From Parerythrobacter jejuensis (GTDB lineage Bacteria; Pseudomonadota; Alphaproteobacteria; Sphingomonadales; Sphingomonadaceae): DNA of 64,000 bases. The translations under genes and the position numbers were made by a program. The notes under the pieces are model-generated. The model made no database searches. It saw nothing but the letters and a program-made list of their open reading frames with translations, and was not told where the DNA came from. The stretch covers positions 558,001-622,000 of the forward strand of contig NZ_BAAAZF010000001.1 in assembly GCF_039536765.1 (NCBI RefSeq), in the 5' to 3' direction. Of this stretch, positions 58,153 through 64,000 are shown one piece after another (position 1 is the stretch's first letter; each line of letters begins with the position of its first letter).

Positions 58153-59403
58153 TTAAGCCCGCGTTATTGCTGAACCCTTCCGCAATGTCGCGGCAATTCC
58201 TGCCAATCCAGCCAGTGTTGCAAGCGCGCTACCGGCCAACCAGAAGCCTGCTAGGCCTGTTGCCCCCACCAACAACCAGAAGCTCTCCCGGTCCCGGAAA
58301 AGATAGCCATGAGAGAACTGACAGGCCAACGTCCAGCAAAAATGGGGCACAAATGCCAAATATACTGCTGTTTTTACATCGAAAATAGTCAGCAATCCCA
58401 CGAGCAACGCGGCAACTCCAATCCCATCCGTCAGTCGAACAGCCACCTGCCCGACCCAATCGCGCGGTCTGGATGAAAAGTGCCGGGCATCGACAAAGCT
58501 ACGCGCCGCAACCCAGCTGCGCAGACCCAGAAGGGCCGGTACAAGACACAAAGCAGCGATCGCGGGCCAAGAATTGGCCACCAACCCAACCGCACCGAGA
58601 GAAAAAACGCCGCCAACGGCCAGTGCCACCCCGGCCAAACGCGGCTTGCGCACTATCACCCTTGCGATGGGACCCACTGCCACGCGCGCCAGCACAGACT
58701 CATGCTCATCATGTCCAACACTCGAAAATGAGGTCGGCTCTTCCGGAGTTTCTGTGGTGACGAGTGACCATAGGCGTTTCTTCAGAAGATCGGGCGGTAA
58801 CGCCTTCTCGCCAACACCTGCTGACCGGCCCGCACGAAGAAGCGCGGCTACCGGCTCGATATCATCGGGCAATGCGTCAAGCTGTTCGAGGACCCTGCCT
58901 GGCAAGACCATCGCGCCGGCCCAAGCCTTGTCGCGATCCAGACGCTCGTAACCTTCAGATGCTCCAGTCTCGGCAGGAACGGTAAGAATGACCGGCCCGT
59001 CGCGAAGCAGGTCGAGCGCGCTGGAATCTGTCAGCAACAACCCTTCGGTCAAGACAAGCAGCTCGTCCTGCTGGGTCAATGATCCCAGAATGCTGCGCCC
59101 TTGCCGGACCACTCGGAACTGCACATCGGCCTGTTCTGCAAGATGTTGCGCAGCGACTGCAACGGAATCTTGCTGAGGGGTGCTGAGCAGGATCCGCTCG
59201 CATCCCAAAGCCAATGCGACATCGACCTGGCGTTCGAGCAAGGACGGACCGGCAATGCGAACGGCGTTCGACGGGCCCGTTCCGGACGTCGTATCTAGCG
59301 ACAACAAGGCTACACGCACCGCATGGCTCCCGCCCACTGCTTCCAGCGGTGGAATAGGCGGAGCGTGAAAAGCTGCCAAGCTGGCAGCCTCTCCCAATCC
59401 CAA
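58153..59403 (-). CDS. Nucleotidyltransferase-like membrane protein
   Basis: A 416-residue protein with an unusual fusion. Residues about 28-215 look like a Rossmann-type nucleotidyltransferase fold: AVRVALLSLDTTSGTGPSNAVRIAGPSLLERQVDVAL region, then VILTVPAETGAS and YERLDRDKAWAGAMVLPG. Four hydrophobic helices follow (about 256-276, 279-296, 327-353 and 376-404). The usual GxGTRL nucleotide motif is not clear, so catalysis is doubtful. The start codon seems to be TTG at 59403 or another TTG eight codons later with GGGAGAGG upstream. No ATG is available. Confidence 0.72.
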   Translation of the reverse strand: MGLGEAASLAAFHAPPIPPLEAVGGSHAVRVALLSLDTTSGTGPSNAVRIAGPSLLERQVDVALALGCERILLSTPQQDSVAVAAQHLAEQADVQFRVVRQGRSILGSLTQQDELLVLTEGLLLTDSSALDLLRDGPVILTVPAETGASEGYERLDRDKAWAGAMVLPGRVLEQLDALPDDIEPVAALLRAGRSAGVGEKALPPDLLKKRLWSLVTTETPEEPTSFSSVGHDEHESVLARVAVGPIARVIVRKPRLAGVALAVGGVFSLGAVGLVANSWPAIAALCLVPALLGLRSWVAARSFVDARHFSSRPRDWVGQVAVRLTDGIGVAALLVGLLTIFDVKTAVYLAFVPHFCWTLACQFSHGYLFRDRESFWLLVGATGLAGFWLAGSALATLAGLAGIAATLRKGSAITRA

Positions 59404-59405
59404 AC

Positions 59406-59717
59406 TTAGATTGCGGGATCGGCGTCGAAGTCTGTGAGGAAAGTGTCGATCTGACGCAGAACCACCGGATCACCCGGCGCCGCCTCGATTGCTTCGTCTG
59501 CCAGTAACATCAGCGGTTCGACATGAAAGCTTGCGGCAAGGCCCTTTATCCGCTGGGCGGCAACCACCCAGTTACCGTCGCAACGGGCACGGCGGAGCAG
59601 GTCGAGTTGCTGTTCCAGGCTCTCTCGAAATGCCAGGCGCAGCTCCGCATGCAGGGCTGCATCGTCCCCCGCAGCAGCGGCCAAAGTGGCCGAAAATGCA
59701 CCATTCTCGAATGCCAT
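59406..59717 (-). CDS. Hpt-like protein lacking the phospho-acceptor histidine
   Basis: A 103-residue four-helix protein of histidine-phosphotransfer build. The signature segment reads AAQRIKGLAASF (53-64) where phosphotransferases have AHxLKGxAxxx; the histidine is replaced by Q55, with K58 and G59 kept. The rest (FRESLEQQLDLLRRA, MLLADEAIEAAPGD) fits the bundle. The ATG at 59717 has AGGTG upstream. It is the first gene of the operon that ends with the equally degenerate kinase, and is divergent from the coiled-coil gene by 47 bases. Confidence 0.82.
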   Translation of the reverse strand: MAFENGAFSATLAAAAGDDAALHAELRLAFRESLEQQLDLLRRARCDGNWVVAAQRIKGLAASFHVEPLMLLADEAIEAAPGDPVVLRQIDTFLTDFDADPAI

Positions 59718-59764
59718 TTGGCCACACCTAGGATCATCAAGGTTAAAGGAGGGTTTAAATACGG

Positions 59765-62434
59765 TTGGAAACTGATAGATTCCGCGCCATGAGCGGGGGT
59801 CATCATATTCGAGCCGTCGGTGCCACTGGCACTGGTGAGACGCCGAGCGGAGACGTGACTGAAGGTGCAGAAGTACCTGATTCACCTTATGAAACAAGCA
59901 TAGACGAAGAATGGGATGACGACTGGTCGCAAGACTGGGATGACGCCCATTCTGCGCGAAACACACGCTGGATACTCCCGACCGTGGCTGCAACTGTCGC
60001 CTTGGCCTGGACCGGCTTTTTCGGCTGGGCCAATCGTGATGCCATGCTCGCCGGGGCGACTTCGCTGCAATGGATTGACTGGGTTGTCAGCTGGTCGGTG
60101 CCGGTATTGCTGATCGTTGCCCTCTGGCTCCTCGCCATGCGCAACAGCTCTCGCGAAGCGGCGCGGTTTGCTGATGCCGCAAGTGCGCTATCGACCGAAA
60201 GTGAGCGGCTTGAGTCACGATTGACCACGGTGAATCGCGAACTCAGCCTCGCCCGCGAGTTTCTGAGTTCGCAGGGTCTCGAACTGGAATCCTTCGGCAG
60301 GATCACGGGTGAACGTCTTTCGGAGCATGCGGTGACATTGCAATCGCTGGTTCAGACCAATGGCGCGCAGGTGGATCGGATCGCCGATGTCAGCGAGATT
60401 GCGCTCGAGAATATGGATCGCCTGCGCAATGACCTGCCGGTCATCGCCAATTCTGCGCGCGATGTCTCCAACCAGATCGGCAATGCGGGTGGCACCGCGC
60501 AGGAACAGCTCGACACGCTCGTCTCCGGGTTTGAGCGGCTCAACACGTTTGGCGAGGCGAGCGAGCGACAAGTCACGGCCCTGAGCGAGAAGGTTGACGC
60601 CACGCTGGCAGCTTTCGAAGCGCAAGCGACGCAAATGGAAGAAATTGCTGCGGCCCGCTTTACCGCATTGCGTGCAACGAGCGAGGACTTCCGCGCCGAT
60701 CTCGACAGCCGCGAGGTCGATGTCCTTGCGGCTCTGCGGCGCCGGGCTGATCAACTGGCGCAAGAACTGGAAACATCGCGCGGTTCACTGGAAGATCAGG
60801 AAGAAGAGGCGCTCAAGTCGATGCGTGCCCGCCTGACGGGGCTCCGGACAGAGAGCGAAACCATTGCACGCTCGATCCGCGACGGGGAAGAAGAGGCCAA
60901 ATCGCTCTGGATTGCCCAGATTGATAGCATGAAGACCCGTCTCGAAGAGGCTGTTGAACATATCCGCACGGTCGATGACCATGCATTGCAAACGGCCAAC
61001 AAGAAACTGGCCGCCCTGCGCGACGAAGCCACACAGGTTGATGCGAAGCTGGCCCAGCGCGACAAGCTGTTCAACGAGCAGTTGGACAACCGCCGTTCCG
61101 AGATAGAGCAGCATCAGGCGGATGCACTGTCGGCCCTTGATGACCAGCTCGCAGCGATTGACGAGGCGATTGCCCGCCGGCGTGAGCATCAGGTCGAGCA
61201 TTCAGAAGCTTTGCGCGCCAGCAGTGAGGATGTCGCTGCCAAAGTCGGCGAGTTGACCGGTCAGATCACCGCCCTGGCCAGCGAGAGCGAAGAAGCACAG
61301 CAACGCCTGCTGGAAACCTCCGCTGCCGCCGCCGAACGATTGGCAGGCGGACGTGAAGATCTGATAGCTTCCCAATCGGCTATTGAAGAATTGACCGAAG
61401 CCTCTGTGCGCTTGCTCGAACTGATCCAGGCCAGCGCTCAGCACAGCAAGGAAGATTTGCCCGCAGCGCTGGCCGAGGCGGAGCAACATCTCGTCTCTGC
61501 ACGCGAGACGACAGAGGCTCTCAAGCTGATGCTGGAAGACGGGGCCGGTACGTCCGAAACGATCTCGAACTATGTCATCACCGCCCAGGAAAACGGCGCT
61601 GCGATGAATGCACGCGCTGATGAATTGCGAGAAAAACTGGCCCAGATCAACGTCGCCTATGGCGAGGAAGTCGAGACTCTGCGCAGCACACTCGCCGCTC
61701 TCGAAGAAGATGGCGAGCGAGTTTCTGGTACCGCTACTGTCGCCTTGCGCGAAGCGATCGCGGCGCTTGAGGAAAGAACCCGCGAAGCTCTGGCAACTGC
61801 CGCCGACCATAGCAGCGGAGAGATCGACAAGATCGCCGACGGCATTGCCGAACGCTCTGCGTCCGCGATTGACCGTGCTGTTCGTGAACAATCAGACAGC
61901 GCCATCGCTGAATTGGACGAGGCGGCGACCAGGTCTGCTGGCGCCGCACGAGAGGCTGCGGTGCAACTGCGCGATCAGCTCGCTCTGGTGAACGAACTCG
62001 CCGGAAACCTGGAAAACCGCGTGGCCTTGGCGCGCGAGCGGGCTGAGGAGCAAGTCGACAATGATTTCGCCCGGCGGGTCGCGTTGATCACCGAAGCGCT
62101 CAATTCCAACGCGATCGATATTGCAAAATCGCTCTCTACCGATGTGACGGACACCGCCTGGGCCAGCTATCTACGCGGTGACCGCGGCATCTTTACCCGC
62201 CGGGCTGTCGCCTTGCTCGACAGCACCGAAGCGCGAGAGATTGCCGAGCTGTACGACGCCGACAGCGATTTCCGCGACCATGTAAGCCGCTACATCCACG
62301 ATTTCGAGGCGATGCTGCGCACTATGCTTTCCACTCGAGACGGCAACGCCATCGGCGTCACTCTGCTGAGTTCGGAAATGGGCAAGCTTTACGTCGCTCT
62401 GGCGCAGGCTATCGAACGGCTGCGCACCGAATAA
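59765..62434 (+). CDS. Membrane-anchored long coiled-coil protein
   Basis: An 889-residue protein. The N-terminus has an acidic Trp-rich patch (DEEWDDDWSQDWDD, 47-60), then two membrane helices (69-89 and 104-125). Residues about 130-780 are heptad-rich coiled coil with high Glu/Ala/Arg/Gln. The C-terminal 100 residues form a more conserved-looking globular part (WASYLRGDRGIFTRRAVALL). The TTG at 59765 has AAGGAGG 12 bases upstream; an ATG at 59789 has no site. It resembles polarity or division scaffold proteins in build only. It faces the degenerate phosphorelay operon and shares its promoter region. Confidence 0.82.
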   Translation: METDRFRAMSGGHHIRAVGATGTGETPSGDVTEGAEVPDSPYETSIDEEWDDDWSQDWDDAHSARNTRWILPTVAATVALAWTGFFGWANRDAMLAGATSLQWIDWVVSWSVPVLLIVALWLLAMRNSSREAARFADAASALSTESERLESRLTTVNRELSLAREFLSSQGLELESFGRITGERLSEHAVTLQSLVQTNGAQVDRIADVSEIALENMDRLRNDLPVIANSARDVSNQIGNAGGTAQEQLDTLVSGFERLNTFGEASERQVTALSEKVDATLAAFEAQATQMEEIAAARFTALRATSEDFRADLDSREVDVLAALRRRADQLAQELETSRGSLEDQEEEALKSMRARLTGLRTESETIARSIRDGEEEAKSLWIAQIDSMKTRLEEAVEHIRTVDDHALQTANKKLAALRDEATQVDAKLAQRDKLFNEQLDNRRSEIEQHQADALSALDDQLAAIDEAIARRREHQVEHSEALRASSEDVAAKVGELTGQITALASESEEAQQRLLETSAAAAERLAGGREDLIASQSAIEELTEASVRLLELIQASAQHSKEDLPAALAEAEQHLVSARETTEALKLMLEDGAGTSETISNYVITAQENGAAMNARADELREKLAQINVAYGEEVETLRSTLAALEEDGERVSGTATVALREAIAALEERTREALATAADHSSGEIDKIADGIAERSASAIDRAVREQSDSAIAELDEAATRSAGAAREAAVQLRDQLALVNELAGNLENRVALARERAEEQVDNDFARRVALITEALNSNAIDIAKSLSTDVTDTAWASYLRGDRGIFTRRAVALLDSTEAREIAELYDADSDFRDHVSRYIHDFEAMLRTMLSTRDGNAIGVTLLSSEMGKLYVALAQAIERLRTE

Positions 62435-62443
62435 ACCCGCGCT

Positions 62444-62725
62444 TTAGCGTTTGAGATGCTCTGGCTTCTCGAAGATGTTGATCGCGTCCACCCCGATCCA
62501 ACCATAGGTGTAATTGAGCACCCACAGCGTGGTTAGAACGACCGCAATGATCGTCGCCCGGATCAGCACGCGGCCAGGCCGGAAATTGGCAGGCGCGCTA
62601 TCCGCCTGGCCCGGCACCTTGGGCAGGCCTGCTTCGTCATGGGTCTTGATGCCAAAGGGCAGCAGCACGAACGCGCTCATCACCCAGAACAGCGCATAGA
62701 TTGCGATTATCGATGTCAGCGCCAT
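62444..62725 (-). CDS. DUF1467 family membrane protein
   Basis: A 93-residue inner membrane protein with two helices (ALTSIIAIYALFWVMSAFVLLPFG and ATIIAVVLTTLWVLNYTYGWIG). The GIKTHDEAG motif just after the first helix is characteristic of DUF1467. No activity is known. It lies seven bases after rnj on the same strand, an order usual in alphaproteobacteria, and is convergent with the coiled-coil gene. Confidence 0.87.
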   Translation of the reverse strand: MALTSIIAIYALFWVMSAFVLLPFGIKTHDEAGLPKVPGQADSAPANFRPGRVLIRATIIAVVLTTLWVLNYTYGWIGVDAINIFEKPEHLKR

Positions 62726-62732
62726 GATCGCT

Positions 62733-64000
62733 TCACTTTCCTGCCAGCATCACTTTGACCTGCGGCTTCTTGCCAGACCAGCGCGTTGCGGCACGGCGGG
62801 CGGCCAAGCGGGCTGCCTCGACCACGGCTTCGCGATCGTTTGCGGCTTTGCCTTTCAATCTGCTCAACGCTTTCACCACGTCATTCTGCGCTTCGTCGAC
62901 GAAATCGGAATAATCCTCATCTAGCGGCAGGCCGATGCCCTCGACTCGCGGATTACCCTTGGCATCGAGCACGACAATAACCAGCCCGTTATGGGCGAGA
63001 CGGCGGCGCATCACGATGGAATCGCCATTGGCCGGCACGATGATGTCGCCATCAAGAATCAGTCGACCCGTTTCGACCTGAGCAATCCGACCTGGTTTCC
63101 CAGGCGCAAGCCGCACGATGTCACCATTGGACTGGAAGATCGTGTGTTCGATGCCCTCCGAACTGCCGAATCGCGCCTGTTCTTGCATGTGGCGAATTTC
63201 GCCATGCACCGGCACCAGGACATCAGGCCGGAGCCATTCATACAGCGCGGCCAGTTCCGGACGGCCCGGATGGCCGGAGACATGGATCATGCTCTGCCGG
63301 TCCGTGACCATTACGATGCCGCGCTCTGACAATCGGTTCTGGACTTTGCCGATACTGATCTCGTTACCGGGAATGTTTCGGCTGGAGAACAGCACCACAT
63401 CGCCTTTGGTCAGTGCGAGCGGGTGGTTTTCCTCCGCGATCCGCGACAGGGCTGCGCGGGGCTCCCCCTGCCCTCCAGTGGCAACGATCATCACCTTGCC
63501 ACGGGGCAGGCCCATGGCCGTGTCCCAATCGATTACGCCCGGGAAATCGGCCAGATAACCATTGGCCTGTGCCACTTCGATCATGCGATCCAGCGAGCGT
63601 CCGGCCACGCACAGCTCGCGCCCGGTTTCCTTGGCGACTTCGCCCAATGTCTGTAAACGGGCAACGTTGGAGGCAAAAGTGGTGACCAGAACGCGACGCC
63701 CGTCCCACTTCTTCACTTCTTCCAGCAGTCCCTGATAGACTGCGCCTTCCGATCCGCTCGCCTCTGGATTGAAGACATTGGTGGAATCGCAGACCAGCGC
63801 GAGGACACCCTCATCGCCAATCTCTCGCAGCTCTTCCTCAGTGGTCGGCTCTCCGATGATCGGGTCTTCATCCAGCTTCCAGTCGCCGGTATGGAATACT
63901 CGGCCGTAGGGCGTGTCGATCTGGAGCGCGTTCCCCTCGGCAATCGAGTGCGCCAGTGGCAGATAGGTGACGGAGAACGGCCCCAGCTGGATTTCGCCGT
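62733..64000 (-). CDS. rnj: Ribonuclease J (5' end outside window)
   Basis: The C-terminal 421 residues or so of an RNase J, a metallo-beta-lactamase/beta-CASP RNA exo- and endonuclease for mRNA decay and rRNA maturation. Visible parts are LPLAHSIAEGNALQI and VFHTGDWKLDE of the lactamase fold, LALVCDSTNVFNPEASGSEG and VTTFASNVARLQTLGEVA of the beta-CASP domain, VPVHGEIRHMQEQARFG, and a C-terminal domain (about the last 120 residues). The upstream HxHxDH motif lies beyond 64000. The frame is open to the right edge. Confidence 0.95.
   Translation of the reverse strand, partial: GEIQLGPFSVTYLPLAHSIAEGNALQIDTPYGRVFHTGDWKLDEDPIIGEPTTEEELREIGDEGVLALVCDSTNVFNPEASGSEGAVYQGLLEEVKKWDGRRVLVTTFASNVARLQTLGEVAKETGRELCVAGRSLDRMIEVAQANGYLADFPGVIDWDTAMGLPRGKVMIVATGGQGEPRAALSRIAEENHPLALTKGDVVLFSSRNIPGNEISIGKVQNRLSERGIVMVTDRQSMIHVSGHPGRPELAALYEWLRPDVLVPVHGEIRHMQEQARFGSSEGIEHTIFQSNGDIVRLAPGKPGRIAQVETGRLILDGDIIVPANGDSIVMRRRLAHNGLVIVVLDAKGNPRVEGIGLPLDEDYSDFVDEAQNDVVKALSRLKGKAANDREAVVEAARLAARRAATRWSGKKPQVKVMLAGK

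Overview
The window is core chromosome of an alphaproteobacterium, most likely order Sphingomonadales and probably family Erythrobacteraceae. This is inferred from gene order and protein character: dusB-ntrB-ntrC-ntrY-ntrX, a fused ispDF, a pyruvate dehydrogenase E1 beta that carries its own lipoyl domain, tpiA-secG-pyrG, ppiD-trpE-...-trpG-trpD-trpC-moaC-moeA-lexA, comEC/gltX/gltA, and a DUF1467 gene beside rnj. DNA is GC-rich throughout and coding density is very high. Many genes overlap by ATGA, TGATG or GTGA. I found no insertion sequence, prophage, CRISPR array or integrase.

Layout. 1-7025 (minus) is the nitrogen two-component operon dusB-ntrBC-ntrYX; ntrX runs off the left edge. 7107-8768 (plus) holds ispDF and pncC. 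8729-10140 (minus) holds a COQ10/RatA START protein and lipA. 10229-12165 (plus) is a bicarbonate uptake unit: SbtA-type permease, PII-like SbtB and beta carbonic anhydrase. A NYN/LOTUS protein, a secreted repeat protein (minus), gyrA, a TauD-like dioxygenase, a lysoplasmalogenase, a fatty acid desaturase, trmFO, an EF-hand protein and a squalene-synthase-like protein follow, to 22417. 22586-25784 (plus) is an orphan TadG/TadE/TadE-like trio. 25809-28779 (minus) carries pdhA, pdhB and an ftsB/divIC homologue. 28998-30658 (plus) is hppD plus a VOC protein behind a readable promoter and operator. 30753-34341 holds a secreted protein, an MscS channel, an MFS transporter and a DUF1499 protein. 34367-35807 holds tRNA-Arg(CCU), a DUF1178 protein and a nitrilase-family amidase, then grxC and hsp20 up to 36710.

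36711-37103 is a convergent non-coding region with back-to-back terminators and a candidate small RNA on the minus strand. 37104-40056 (minus) is tpiA-secG-pyrG. 40252-50527 (plus) is the ppiD-trp-moa-moe-lexA run, with a lipoprotein and a prolyl aminopeptidase inserted between trpE and trpG, an apparent CTG start for trpE, and an SOS box in front of lexA. comEC (minus) and gltX-gltA plus a small membrane protein (plus) follow.

The most unusual locus is 55763-62434. A tight four-gene minus-strand operon encodes an Hpt-like protein, a nucleotidyltransferase-like membrane protein, a helical unknown and a histidine-kinase-like protein. It is divergent from an 889-residue membrane-anchored coiled-coil protein. 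Both phosphotransfer proteins have lost the phospho-accepting histidine (Pro245 in the kinase, Gln55 in the Hpt protein) while the kinase ATP-binding boxes remain, so this looks like a signalling module that no longer runs by His-Asp phosphotransfer. The window ends with a DUF1467 protein and the 3' part of rnj.
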